Of a stretch of DNA of 64,000 nt, positions 1 through 8,874 are shown one piece after another. Numbering within the stretch: position 1 is the first letter of the stretch; every line of letters starts with the position of its first letter. The position numbers and the translations under genes were made by a program. The stretch is from positions 1 to 64,000 of the forward strand of contig JAJTGY010000016.1 in the NCBI GenBank assembly GCA_021298015.1, given 5' to 3'. Below the pieces are notes generated by a model, which had not been told where the DNA came from, made no database searches, and worked only from the letters and a program-made list of their open reading frames with translations. The stretch is from Flammeovirgaceae bacterium (GTDB taxonomy: Bacteria > Bacteroidota > Bacteroidia > Cytophagales > Cyclobacteriaceae).

Positions 1-36
1 AACGATCTGGCTCTCGGTAAATTTTGTCTTTTTCAT
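1..36 (-). CDS. IS3-family transposase OrfA, N-terminal 12 codons only
   Basis: The 12 visible residues, MKKTKFTESQIV, match the characteristic N-terminus of IS3-family OrfA proteins, the helix-turn-helix subunit that binds the element ends and is fused to OrfB by frameshifting in the active transposase. A GGGGAG ribosome binding site lies 3 bases before the ATG. The rest of the gene is outside the window, so intactness cannot be judged. Confidence 0.75.
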   Translation of the reverse strand, partial: MKKTKFTESQIV

Positions 37-98
37 TTCTCCCCATTTTAACGATTAAACTACATTTATAATCGCTACTGTTTTTGGGGGAACTTTCA
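1..98 (-). mobile_element. End of an IS3-family insertion sequence (left part outside the window)
   Basis: Read on the minus strand, base 98 starts TGAAAGTTCCCCCAAAAA, which has the 5'-TG and CCCCCAAAAA pattern seen at ends of IS3-family elements. About 60 bases further in, an OrfA-type transposase begins and runs off the window edge. The boundary is supported independently: a coding frame coming from base 290 is conserved-looking up to DFVPY and then meets a TGA made by the first three bases of the element. The other end and the target duplication lie outside the window. The family assignment rests on the OrfA N-terminus; the exact end is inferred. Confidence 0.7.
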
Positions 99-290
99 AT
101 ATGGCACAAAATCGTACTCTGGTTTACTTTGTTTTAACGTAAACAGAAAGAGTAGCTTTTGAAGACGAATTTTATCTAGCTTTCCGTCAAATAGCTGAAG
201 GAGTGCGAGTATTATTTTTCTTCTGTAAACCACGATGCAATCTACAACAATTAAAATGAATATTGAGTTTAGGTGTATGGGTTTTAACAA
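96..290 (-). pseudogene. Gene interrupted by the IS3 element; Panacea-like N-terminal fragment
   Basis: The open frame has a coding-like stretch IILALLQLFDGKLDKIRLQK followed by LLFLFT and ending YDFVPY, where the IS end supplies a TGA. The combination LQKLLFLF...YDFVPY recalls the N-terminus of SocA/Panacea (DUF4065)-type proteins, many of which are antitoxins, but the match is from memory and distant. The missing C-terminal part should lie on the far side of the IS, outside the window. The true start is unclear: an ATG at 290, or a later GTG just before VVYRRK. Inferred to be a gene inactivated by insertion. Confidence 0.5.
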
Positions 291-469
291 AACGCTCTAA
301 TTGCAACTTTAAATTACTCTCGCTGCATCAACTTCAAGCTGAACCGGATTTTTTGAATGAAGCCTTCTTCCCAAGTTGGCTCATCAAGATTTATGATGAA
401 TGCTTGCAGGTCTGGCATGTCCCAAATCTGTGATGCAAGTCAAAACTCAAGGGCGTATTTTTTAATGCC
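291..469. other. Stretch without a supported gene
   Basis: Together with the interrupted gene this is the left border of the PUL. A 34-codon minus-strand frame (418 down to 314, starting MPDLQAFIINLDEP) looks somewhat coding-like and could be a gene remnant, but it is too short to support. No RNA gene or promoter was recognised. Confidence 0.4.
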
Positions 470-503
470 ATGTATTGGCCAGCACCCGTGCGGGCCAATA
501 CAT
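470..503 (-). repeat. Long hairpin just after the PUL's last stop codon
   Basis: An 11-base perfect inverted repeat (470-480 against 493-503, ATGTATTGGCC) encloses a second 4-base stem (GCAC/GTGC), giving a stem of about 15 pairs with a tiny loop. It starts 8 bases after the GH30 stop codon. On the minus strand it is followed by GGCATTAAAAAATACG, so there is no U-run. It may be a 3' mRNA-protecting hairpin, a factor-assisted end of transcription, or a dispersed palindromic repeat. Confidence 0.5.
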
Positions 504-510
504 CAGAAAA

Positions 511-1902
511 TCAATTTTCCATCACCACCGTGCTTAACGAGTGGGCCGGTAGCGTCAACCCAACCGCGCGCTTGACCAAGAGACGGACCTGCGCAGCGGA
601 AGATCGGTCAGTCTGCACGATCACCACCACCTTTCCTTCGGGTGTGCGGAAGGCCACGTGCGGAAGGCTGTCGGGCCCATTGGAATACACCCGCACCGAA
701 CCCGGAGGCACAAACCGCGAAGCGTGCGCAATGATGTAGTATGAAACATTCCGGGTGATGGAATCCCCGATGGTGAGTGCCCCGAGGCAACTGGTGCACC
801 CGCCATCGTCCGTATGCGGACCAAATTCCGGATCGTTGGCCAGGTTCCACTCCAGCACGGTGCGCGCCCAGTTTTGCGTAGTGCCAATCAACACGTGGCG
901 CGCATGCCACTGCAGATCACCGCCAAACTCGCCCTTGGCTGAGGTCCATTGCTCGGTGAAGTAAATGTTTTTGTCCGGGTGGGCTGCGTGAACGTTAGCC
1001 ATCGCGCTTGCTTCGCCTGCATACAAGTGAAACGCTGATCCGTCCACAAATTTTCGGGCTACGGAGTCATTCAAAATGGAGATCGGATATTCGGGATGGT
1101 CGCAGTTGTGGTCGTACACCACGATGCGGGTGGTGATCCGGTTTTTCTGAAAGGCCGGCCCCAGGTTGTTTTTGACAAAAGACGCCTGCTCGCCAGCGGT
1201 CATCAGCATGCTGGGTGTGTTGTGCGGATTCTCCGGCTCGTTTTGCAGCGTAACGGCATGCAGGGTAATGCCCTGCTGTTGCATGGCTGATACGTATCGA
1301 ACAAAGTAATCGGCATAGGCCTGGAAAAATTCTGGTCTGAGGCTGCCGCCTTTCGCCTGGCCGTTCGTCTTCATCCAGGCCGGGGCCGACCACGGGCTGG
1401 CCATTAGGTTCACGTCCGGGCTAAGCGCCCGAATTTCCTTCAGCAACGGAATGAGGTACAACGTGTCGCGGGAGAGATTGAAGTGATCGAGCTGCGGATC
1501 AACTTCACCAGCCGGTAAATCGCAATAGGAAAAAACCTGGTCATCGAGATCGGAGGCGCCCATACTCACCCGCAGGTAACGGATACCTATTCCGTTGCCC
1601 TCTCGGGTGAACAACTCGCGCAGCAAGGCCGCCCGTGCCGCGCTATCCAGTTGATAAATCAGTCGTGCACTGCCACCGGTTAACGTAAAGCCAAAGCCAT
1701 CGATGGATTGGTACCGAACGGCCGTATCCAATTTGATTTCCCAGACGATGGTGTCATCGCTCGGTCTTGATGGTGTTAACTCTTGCTCGGCCAGCAGCCA
1801 TTGCCGGTCGGCTGTGGTGGTGTAGAGTTTAACTTCCCGTGAAGGTTGACAATGACAAAAAAGGCAAAAACCAATTAGTGTGAAAAATCGGACATACGCC
1901 AT
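511..1902 (-). CDS. GH30 family glycoside hydrolase (glucosylceramidase / beta-1,6-glucanase type), lipoprotein
   Basis: A retaining beta-glycosidase of clan GH-A, 463 residues. The catalytic acid/base is Glu222 in LQNEPE and the nucleophile Glu317 in YFTEQW. The TIM barrel (about 60-380) is followed by the small beta domain typical of GH30. The N-terminus ends in a cysteine-rich segment (LFCHC) that fits a lipoprotein signal, so the enzyme is probably anchored to an outer or periplasmic membrane face. It is the last gene of the PUL, 9 bases after the GH3 stop. GH30 members in Bacteroidota PULs commonly cut beta-1,6-glucosidic bonds; that specificity is inferred, since subfamily cannot be fixed by eye. 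Confidence 0.88.
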   Translation of the reverse strand: MAYVRFFTLIGFCLFCHCQPSREVKLYTTTADRQWLLAEQELTPSRPSDDTIVWEIKLDTAVRYQSIDGFGFTLTGGSARLIYQLDSAARAALLRELFTREGNGIGIRYLRVSMGASDLDDQVFSYCDLPAGEVDPQLDHFNLSRDTLYLIPLLKEIRALSPDVNLMASPWSAPAWMKTNGQAKGGSLRPEFFQAYADYFVRYVSAMQQQGITLHAVTLQNEPENPHNTPSMLMTAGEQASFVKNNLGPAFQKNRITTRIVVYDHNCDHPEYPISILNDSVARKFVDGSAFHLYAGEASAMANVHAAHPDKNIYFTEQWTSAKGEFGGDLQWHARHVLIGTTQNWARTVLEWNLANDPEFGPHTDDGGCTSCLGALTIGDSITRNVSYYIIAHASRFVPPGSVRVYSNGPDSLPHVAFRTPEGKVVVIVQTDRSSAAQVRLLVKRAVGLTLPAHSLSTVVMEN

Positions 1903-1911
1903 ACTCTGAGT

Positions 1912-4185
1912 TTACTTCAGAGCAAATTTGGCGGTTTTTACCTCTTGCGAATTCGTGCCGATCTGGATTTCAAAATCGCCCGGCTCTGCTACCCACTTCA
2001 AATCGGCATTGTAAAACGAAAGCGTATGGGCAGAAATCGTAAAGATTACGGTCTTCTTTTCACCGGCCTTGAGGAAAACTTTTTCGAAGCCGCGCAGCTC
2101 TTTCACCGGGCGTGTGATGGAGCCCACCACATCGCGGATGTACAGTTGCACCACCTCTGCGCCATCGCGCGTGCCGGTGTTTGTTACTTCAATGCTGGCG
2201 GTAACCGTGTCGCGTGCCGTCATTTCGGTGGCACTCAGGGTTACATCGCCATAGCTGAAGGTGGTGTAGCTCAAACCAAAGCCAAACGGATACAACGGTT
2301 CATTGGGCACATCCAGATAGTTCGACTGAAATTTGCTGAACCATTTGCCCGTGAGCGGGCGCCCGGTGTTCTTGTGGGCATAGAAAATCGGCACCTGGCC
2401 CAGGTGCTGCGGAAATGTAGTGGTGAGTTTTCCCGAGGGGTTCACCTCTCCAAACAATACATCGGCAATGGCATCGCCCGCTTCACTGCCGCCAAACCAC
2501 ACGTTGAGGATGGCGGGCACTTGCTTGTTTTCGTCCGTGAGTACAAGCGGCCGCCCGGTGAAGAGCACCAACACTACCGGCTTACCGGTGGCGATCAGCG
2601 CCTGCAATAAATCTTTTTGGGTTTGCGGAATCTCGATGTTTACACGACTCGAAGCTTCGCCACTCATTTCAGCCGATTCACCAAGTGCAGCCACGATCAC
2701 ATCCGACTGCCGGGCGAGGCGCACGGCTTCCTCGCGCAAAGCGGCTTCGCTGCGGTTGTCGCGGTTGAGGCCCTTACCAAAAATCGTGGCGTTGGCTTCC
2801 AGCACGGCATCGGCATCAAGATTCGAGCCTTTGGCATACACCACCCGGGCCTGTGTTCCCACCGATTTCTGTAATCCGCTTAACAGCGGAACAGATTCGG
2901 CATGACGCGCGGCCACACTCCACGTGCCCGCCATGTTCACGGCCGTATTCGCCAGCGGGCCCACCAGCGCAATGGTACCCTGCTTCTTCAACGGCAGTAC
3001 GTTGCCTTCGTTGCGCAGCAGCACAAAACTCTGGGCTGCAATTTTTCTGGCCGTAGCCCGGTTGTCGGAAGTAAACACTTCTGTTTTGGCACGCTGTTCA
3101 TTGCAATAGCGGTATGGATCGTCAAACAAACCGAGTTTGAATTTGGCTTCAAGAATTCTGCGGCACGCTTGTGTGACTTGTGCTTCGGTGATTTTGCCTT
3201 CGTCCACCGACTTCTTCAGGGTGGTGAGTAATCCTTCACTCACCATGTCCATGTCGAGGCCGGCTGCGAGTGCTCGGGCCGATACTTCCTGAAGATTACC
3301 AATACCATGGTTAATCATTTCACTCACACCGGTATAGTCGCTCACCACAAAACCGGTGAAGCCCCACTCGGTGCGCAGCAGGTCGGTGAGCAACCATTGA
3401 TTGGCCGTGGCCGGGATGCCGTCAATTTCGTTGAACGAGGCCATCATGCTGCCTGCACCCGCTTCCACAGCCGCTTTGTAAGGCGGCAGATAGTCGTTGT
3501 ACATGCGATGGCGACTCATGTCCACTGTATTGTAATCACGACCCGCGTCAGACGCACCGTAAAGCGCAAAGTGTTTGGGGCAGGACATAATGGTATTGGG
3601 TGCACTGAGATCGGTGCCCTGATAACCGCGCACCATGGCGCGGGCAATTTCACTGGCGAGGTAGGGATCTTCGCCATTGCCTTCGGAGATCCGACCCCAG
3701 CGGGGATCGCGGGCGATGTCCACCATGGGCGAGAAGGTCCAGTTGATGCCATCGGCACTGGCCTCCTGCGCAGCCACGCGCGCGCTTTGCTCAATCGCCT
3801 GCATGTCCCACGTGCAACTGAGGCCAAGCGGAATGGGGAACACCGACTCGTAGCCGTGAATCACATCCATGCCAAATAACAACGGAATTTTCAGTCGGCT
3901 TTTCTCCACGGCAATCTGCTGCATCTCGCGAATGGCAGCCACGCCTTTGATATTGAACAATCCGCCCACGCTGCCTTGTTCGATTTTCTTGGCGATGTCC
4001 GAATTCAGCGCCTGGCCGGTAGTGAATTGCCCGGCCGAGGGCAGATTAAGTTGGCCGATTTTTTCTTCGAGCGTCATCACACGCAACAGCGAATCCACTT
4101 TCGCATCCATAGCGGTGGAGGCTGATTTTTTTTCGCAGGCTACGAACGCGCACGCCAGCAAACCAAGAACAAGTAACTTCTTCAT
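1912..4185 (-). CDS. bglX: GH3 beta-glucosidase (BglX type), lipoprotein
   Basis: A 757-residue exo-acting beta-glucosidase expected to release glucose from oligosaccharides made by the neighbouring GH144 and GH30 enzymes. A lipoprotein signal ends at Cys17 (ACAFVAC). The GH3 N-terminal barrel carries KHFALYG near 204 and the nucleophile Asp283 in GFVVSDYTG. The C-terminal alpha/beta sandwich and a terminal fibronectin-III-like domain (about 650-750) complete the usual BglX layout, and the length is normal. The gene starts 8 bases after the GH144 stop, so it is surely cotranscribed. Periplasmic location is inferred from the signal. Confidence 0.92.
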   Translation of the reverse strand: MKKLLVLGLLACAFVACEKKSASTAMDAKVDSLLRVMTLEEKIGQLNLPSAGQFTTGQALNSDIAKKIEQGSVGGLFNIKGVAAIREMQQIAVEKSRLKIPLLFGMDVIHGYESVFPIPLGLSCTWDMQAIEQSARVAAQEASADGINWTFSPMVDIARDPRWGRISEGNGEDPYLASEIARAMVRGYQGTDLSAPNTIMSCPKHFALYGASDAGRDYNTVDMSRHRMYNDYLPPYKAAVEAGAGSMMASFNEIDGIPATANQWLLTDLLRTEWGFTGFVVSDYTGVSEMINHGIGNLQEVSARALAAGLDMDMVSEGLLTTLKKSVDEGKITEAQVTQACRRILEAKFKLGLFDDPYRYCNEQRAKTEVFTSDNRATARKIAAQSFVLLRNEGNVLPLKKQGTIALVGPLANTAVNMAGTWSVAARHAESVPLLSGLQKSVGTQARVVYAKGSNLDADAVLEANATIFGKGLNRDNRSEAALREEAVRLARQSDVIVAALGESAEMSGEASSRVNIEIPQTQKDLLQALIATGKPVVLVLFTGRPLVLTDENKQVPAILNVWFGGSEAGDAIADVLFGEVNPSGKLTTTFPQHLGQVPIFYAHKNTGRPLTGKWFSKFQSNYLDVPNEPLYPFGFGLSYTTFSYGDVTLSATEMTARDTVTASIEVTNTGTRDGAEVVQLYIRDVVGSITRPVKELRGFEKVFLKAGEKKTVIFTISAHTLSFYNADLKWVAEPGDFEIQIGTNSQEVKTAKFALK

Positions 4186-4193
4186 ACATCAGA

Positions 4194-5531
4194 TCAGTAA
4201 GTAAATCCAAGTTTTGTCAGGCCTTGTTGTACCTCGGGGCACGACATGAACAGCTTCCATAAAAGTCCGCTGCGGTGGTTTTCCATCATCACCACGATCG
4301 GGCCCTGATCAATGGCGAGGTACCACGGCTTCTGCCAATTGAAGTGCTCGCTGAAGCCATCGTAAAAACCGTATTGATCAAAAATCTTCGTGCCGAGGCT
4401 ATCGTAGAAATAGCGCATGGCTGCCTGGCTCTCCTCGGGCGTGTAGGGAAAAGACGACAACGCGGCCGTGGGTGAGATTACGCCTTTGTCTTCGTTCGGA
4501 CTGTGTGCGGCATAAAACTTTATCGAGTAACCGGCCGTGAGGCCCCAACTGTTCGGGCCATAGCCTTTGTACTGGAGTGGATTTTCTACACAGTAGCGGT
4601 AGTTGATGAGCGTGTGATTAACATTATGTTGCCAGTAATCGGCATAGGCATCCTTCAGCTTGCGCGGATCAAGGCCCAGGAATGAATAGTGCGACCAAAA
4701 CAGCGGGCCACCATACTGGGGTGCTCCATTGTGTTTGAGGCTGAGGTGCAAACCGTACTGGCGATGAGCCGTATCGTTGCGGATAGCGCCCTTGCGGGCC
4801 CAGCCTTCGTGGTAGGCTTCGGCCGGAATGCCGTGCGTGGGCGATGCGGCTGCCAGCACATAGGTGATGAGACATTCGTTGTACCCTTCAAGCGGAAAGT
4901 TCATGGCCCACTGTTTGTCGGGCGACCAATGCCAGTACAATACGTTTTTGTTTCCGTTGCGGTACCAATCCCATTCCACCCCGCGCCACAACGCATCGAT
5001 TTTCTGAGCAAGCGCTTGTTCTTCTGCGGTTCCATCTTTGAAATACTGCCGGGCACAGAGCAAGCCTTGTACGAGGTACGCGGTCTCCACCAGATCGCCC
5101 CCGTTATCGTTCGCGCTGAAGGGTTTCACCTTTCCGGTTTCGCCATACATCCAGTGTGGCCAGGCGCCATGGAAGCGGTCCGCTTTCTCCAGCCAGTAGG
5201 TGAGTTTGGTGAGGTGCGCCACGCCTTCTTGGCGCGTGATAAAACCCCGCTCGATGCCCACCAAAATGGCCATGATGCCAAAGCCCGTGCCCCCCGAAGT
5301 GACAACGCTCTTATCGTTATCCGGATAGTCGTTATCGAGGTGAATGCGCTCGCACGCAGCTCCGGATACCGGCTCCGCGCCCTTCCAGAAATACTGAAAG
5401 GTATTTTGCTGCACGAGTGTGAAGAGTGAGTCGTCAGTCAGTGCCCGCGCACCTTCCGGTTTTGAGCCCCCGCAGCCAATCAACCCAACGAATACCACAC
5501 TGATAAAAAGGAAGCTGATGATTTTTCCCAT
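4194..5531 (-). CDS. GH144 family beta-1,2-glucanase-like lipoprotein (short form)
   Basis: 445 residues with a lipoprotein signal ending at Cys20 (VGLIGC). The rest is the glucoamylase-like (PF10091) alpha/alpha barrel that defines GH144, with the signature segments GGTGFGIMA, RFHGAWPHWM, NDNGGDLVETA and DQGPIVVMMENHR. Characterised GH144 enzymes from Chitinophaga and Parabacteroides cut beta-1,2-glucan; the Asp, Asp and Glu of NDNGGDLVE are in the region proposed to be catalytic. It is a clear tandem paralogue of the next gene upstream, but lacks that protein's Ig-like domains. One copy may act endo and the other exo (releasing sophorose); which is which cannot be told from sequence. Confidence 0.85.
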   Translation of the reverse strand: MGKIISFLFISVVFVGLIGCGGSKPEGARALTDDSLFTLVQQNTFQYFWKGAEPVSGAACERIHLDNDYPDNDKSVVTSGGTGFGIMAILVGIERGFITRQEGVAHLTKLTYWLEKADRFHGAWPHWMYGETGKVKPFSANDNGGDLVETAYLVQGLLCARQYFKDGTAEEQALAQKIDALWRGVEWDWYRNGNKNVLYWHWSPDKQWAMNFPLEGYNECLITYVLAAASPTHGIPAEAYHEGWARKGAIRNDTAHRQYGLHLSLKHNGAPQYGGPLFWSHYSFLGLDPRKLKDAYADYWQHNVNHTLINYRYCVENPLQYKGYGPNSWGLTAGYSIKFYAAHSPNEDKGVISPTAALSSFPYTPEESQAAMRYFYDSLGTKIFDQYGFYDGFSEHFNWQKPWYLAIDQGPIVVMMENHRSGLLWKLFMSCPEVQQGLTKLGFTY

Positions 5532-5534
5532 ATC

Positions 5535-7514
5535 TCAAAAATTGAAGCCTAGTTTGGTCAAGCCGCTCTGCACCTCAGGGGCGGACATAAAAAGATCCCA
5601 CAGCAGGCCGGTTCTGTGATTTTCAATCATGACGATAATTGGCCCCTGATCAATCGCCAGATAGGAGGATGCGGTCCAGTTTTGCGTAATGTTGAAAGCG
5701 TCATAGAATCCATAGGTTCCCCAAAGGCGATCGCCCAATGTGTAATAAAAAAACTTTAGTGCCAGCATGGACTCATCGGGTGTATAGGGAAATGACGAGA
5801 GAGCGGCCGTTGGGGAAATAACACCGAGGTCATTGGTGGGTGAGTGTGCCGAATAGCCCATGTGGTTATCGCTGGCCGTCAGGCCCCAGTTATCTCCGCT
5901 ATAACCCACAAATCGTTGCGGGTTTCGAATACAATACTTCCGGTTAATCAGAGAATGGTTGCGGTTTTGGAGGAAGTAATCGGAACACCAGGCATCACCA
6001 AGCCCACGCGGATCGAGCCCCAGAAAAGAATAATGAGCAAAAAACAGCGGCCCTCCGTAAGCGGGGCCCAGGGGCAACTGGATTCCTTCATAAGTATTTC
6101 CATTTCTCATATTCCCATTGCTCGCCCAACCATTATCATACACAGGTTTGGGGATGGTATGCGTGGGTGAAGCCGCTGCCAGCGTATACACAATCAACGA
6201 CTCGTTCCAACCTTTGATTTGCATGTTCATGGTCCACTGCTTATCGGGCGACCAGTGCCAGTATAACGTGTTCTGATTACTACGCCTGAACCAATCCCAT
6301 TCAACCGCCTGCCAAAGTTGGTTGATGCGGTTAATAAAATCCTGTTCGGCCGGCTCAACCGGATTGAGGTACTGACGAAATGTTATGAGGCCTTGAATTA
6401 GAAAAGCAGTCTCGACCAGGTCTGCACCGTTATCATTCGGACTAAAAGGAATCACTTTACCGGTATTCCCATTCATCCAGTGTGGCCAGGCACCATGAAA
6501 ACGATCTGCCGTTTCAAGAAAATCGAGAATACGATCCAATCTTTGAAGGCCCTGGTCACGCGTAATGAAACCTCGTTCTATGCCAACAATCAAAGCCATT
6601 ATGCCAAAGCCAGAACCACCTGCGGTAACTAAATCCCCTGACGTGTTTCTTTCCCGTGCCATACCGCTGGCAGGGTGCGCAAAATCATAGAAGTATTTAA
6701 ACGTTTGTTCTTGAATGAGGGTCAGCAGTTGATCATCACTAACCACAGGAAACTTGGGTGTTAGATCAACTTCTGTATAAAAGTTTCGGGTAAACGTGGT
6801 GTGTACTTCGCTATTGGCGCCCCGTATATCTCCGGATATCCAAAGCTGGTGACGGGACAGGTGGGTGAGTAATTGCGTTGGTTGAATCTTCACGGTAGTA
6901 GTTCCCTGCAGGGTAACCGTGGCAGGGGCAAGGCCGGCCTGCCCGGCAATTCTGAAATAGTCTCCCGTAACAGTTAGCGGATCAAGCGCTTGGGAAAAAG
7001 TGATTTCGACCTGAGTATTTCGCTTTATGTTGATGATAGGATTGGTTGCGAGTAGCTCCTGACCATTAAATTTCAAAGACGTGATGGTTAAATTGGCAGC
7101 AGCTGTTGAAATTGAAATGGTGATTCCGGGAAACACTTCACCACTTCCGCCCGTGAGGGTATTGGATATCTCAATCTGGTATGAATGATTGGCTTTAAGA
7201 TTCGCGGCCGGTTGTGCAGAAATCGTGCGGCCATTGTCCAAAAAAGTGAAAGCCATTGGCACAACAGCACCGCCTGTTTCGCGTAATACAAATGACGAGG
7301 GCACCCGTGCGGCATCGAGAGTGGCGGAAAATGTGGCCACGATGGGTTGATTGGTGGGAGCATTCTCATTTGTGCCCTGTGGTTGCAGGGCATAGGCTCC
7401 TACCCTGATTTGCGACAACTGGAGAACGCTGGTTGTCGGTTGAGGGTTATCTGAGCATCCAGAAACCAAGGTTGCGGATACAACAACAAGTAGTCGAAAA
7501 AATGATTTAATCAT
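5535..7514 (-). CDS. GH144 family beta-1,2-glucanase-like protein with two N-terminal Ig-like domains
   Basis: 659 residues. A lipoprotein signal ends at a Cys in LVSGC near residue 20. Two Ig-like (Big_5 type) domains span about 25-235, each with the 'ATFSATLDAARVPSSF' and 'ITFSQALDPLTVTG' pattern, then a GH144 catalytic domain with RFHGAWPHWM, NDNGADLVETA and DQGPIIVMIENHR. The Ig domains probably hold the enzyme away from the membrane. I start it at the ATG at 7514, since an extended frame opens only with TTG inside a terminator U-run. That terminator immediately precedes the gene, so it probably depends on read-through or its own promoter. Confidence 0.85.
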   Translation of the reverse strand: MIKSFFRLLVVVSATLVSGCSDNPQPTTSVLQLSQIRVGAYALQPQGTNENAPTNQPIVATFSATLDAARVPSSFVLRETGGAVVPMAFTFLDNGRTISAQPAANLKANHSYQIEISNTLTGGSGEVFPGITISISTAAANLTITSLKFNGQELLATNPIINIKRNTQVEITFSQALDPLTVTGDYFRIAGQAGLAPATVTLQGTTTVKIQPTQLLTHLSRHQLWISGDIRGANSEVHTTFTRNFYTEVDLTPKFPVVSDDQLLTLIQEQTFKYFYDFAHPASGMARERNTSGDLVTAGGSGFGIMALIVGIERGFITRDQGLQRLDRILDFLETADRFHGAWPHWMNGNTGKVIPFSPNDNGADLVETAFLIQGLITFRQYLNPVEPAEQDFINRINQLWQAVEWDWFRRSNQNTLYWHWSPDKQWTMNMQIKGWNESLIVYTLAAASPTHTIPKPVYDNGWASNGNMRNGNTYEGIQLPLGPAYGGPLFFAHYSFLGLDPRGLGDAWCSDYFLQNRNHSLINRKYCIRNPQRFVGYSGDNWGLTASDNHMGYSAHSPTNDLGVISPTAALSSFPYTPDESMLALKFFYYTLGDRLWGTYGFYDAFNITQNWTASSYLAIDQGPIIVMIENHRTGLLWDLFMSAPEVQSGLTKLGFNF

Positions 7515-7518
7515 ATTC

Positions 7519-7556
7519 AAAAAAAGGGAGGGCCCGCTTACGCGGCTACCCTCCCT
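7519..7556 (-). terminator. Intrinsic terminator inside the PUL
   Basis: On the minus strand AGGGAGGG (7556-7549) pairs with CCCTCCCT (7532-7525), with an inner CCGC/GCGG stem and a 4-base loop, followed directly by seven Ts (7525-7519). It lies 17 bases after the stop of the LamG lipoprotein gene and just before the GH144 start. Its position fits partial termination that keeps SusC/SusD/LamG expression above the enzyme genes. Confidence 0.88.
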
Positions 7557-7573
7557 GTCAATGAGTCTTACGA

Positions 7574-8827
7574 TTACGGTTTACCGGAGTTGTACATCGC
7601 AGTAACTTCTGCCTGCGTCAATGCTTTATGGTAAACAATCAAGTCATCCATTAAACCGTGGAAATGGTTGGCTCCGGGGGCATCATAGTTACCCCAAGGT
7701 TCATTATCCCAGAGTGTGCCGCCTCGCGAATGCACAAACCCAAGGGCAAGTTCATCGAGAACGTCTGGAGCAGCTCCACGCCAGCTGAGGCCAGTGGCAA
7801 AACGGGGATTTGCATCATTTGGCCAGTTGTCAAAATCCTGCTCTTTGATGCGTTCACCGTTCAAATACACTGTGCCTACCCGGGTAGCCGCATTGTAAAC
7901 AAAGACATAATGAGCCCACTGGTCTTTAATGACTGCGCTCATCCCAGCCGGACGGAAATCCTTGGAGAATGTCCATCCCTGCCAGCCGAGGTTACCTTCA
8001 CCATCGGCCCACATATCTTCGCTAAACTTCCCTGCACCTGCGGAATTGGTGTGCGCATAGGCAGCAGCAAGTTTAAAAGCATTGTAGCTTCCGAAGATCT
8101 CCATCTGAAAACCATTGAACGCCCCTAAGCCAAGAACAAACTGACCTTTTGCAAGCGAAGAATTTGGTCTAACCCAAATACTCAAAGCCCAGCTTCCGTT
8201 ATTCATGAACTGGCTGCCATTGGCATATTCAATAATACTGGTTGTACCATTGAAACTGGCTGCTTTGCCAGCTTCTGCTTTGCGACCGGCCACATACGTG
8301 ATACCTACCGTTCCGTTTGCCTTAGGCGTACGTCCTCCAATGATGTCAGTGGCGTTATCCTCAAATGTAAAATGCGCAAATGCGCCGGGCACCGCAAACG
8401 TTCCCTCTGAAGTGAAATTCCGCTCAATAGCTGCCGTAAGCGTTTTCCCCTCTGTACTCTTCAAGCCTGCGCCAAAGTTCAAGATGAAAAGGCTCCCGGT
8501 GCCGAAGTCACTATTGGGTGCAATGGTTACCTGATTTCCATTTACGGTTATCGTAACGGGCACATTCTGCGAATCGAACTGACGCACCAACGTAATTGCA
8601 CTTGTTGACGCCTGGTCAACAGCAACATTGAACGTAGCGAGAATATCGGACGTAACCCGGATGCCGGTTGCACTGGTCGCTCCATTTAAATCGACCCCGT
8701 TTGCCGTAAGGCTAACCAGCGTTAATGCCGGGGGTTCATCATCGTTACAACCGGTAAACACCGTTACCAGCATCAGCACGGAGGCCGCAAGCCCCGCCAA
8801 CCCCATCATCCATTTTGCTTTTTTCAT
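7574..8827 (-). CDS. Surface glycan-binding lipoprotein with Ig-like and LamG domains (SusE/F position)
   Basis: 417 residues. Lipoprotein signal ending at Cys27 (VFTGC) followed by acidic NDDE, a pattern linked to surface export of Bacteroidota lipoproteins. An Ig-like domain (about 35-135) is followed by a LamG/concanavalin-like domain (about 150-415) with the typical GSWALSIWVRP and MDDLIVYHKALTQAEV segments. By position after SusD it should be the locus's accessory surface glycan-binding protein; no hydrolase motif was seen. Ligand is inferred from the enzymes (beta-glucan). Confidence 0.82.
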   Translation of the reverse strand: MKKAKWMMGLAGLAASVLMLVTVFTGCNDDEPPALTLVSLTANGVDLNGATSATGIRVTSDILATFNVAVDQASTSAITLVRQFDSQNVPVTITVNGNQVTIAPNSDFGTGSLFILNFGAGLKSTEGKTLTAAIERNFTSEGTFAVPGAFAHFTFEDNATDIIGGRTPKANGTVGITYVAGRKAEAGKAASFNGTTSIIEYANGSQFMNNGSWALSIWVRPNSSLAKGQFVLGLGAFNGFQMEIFGSYNAFKLAAAYAHTNSAGAGKFSEDMWADGEGNLGWQGWTFSKDFRPAGMSAVIKDQWAHYVFVYNAATRVGTVYLNGERIKEQDFDNWPNDANPRFATGLSWRGAAPDVLDELALGFVHSRGGTLWDNEPWGNYDAPGANHFHGLMDDLIVYHKALTQAEVTAMYNSGKP

Positions 8828-8874
8828 AGTTTGTAAATTGGTTTTTAGTTAAACATGATTATCACAGTGATCTA

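Noticed and set aside
314-418. A 34-codon minus-strand frame, MPDLQAFIINLDEP
   Set aside because: Texture is coding-like, but it is too short and isolated to call; may be a remnant.
357-739. Two plus-strand frames overlapping the end of the GH30 gene
   Set aside because: Both run antisense to conserved GH30 sequence and have no ribosome site or family-like texture.
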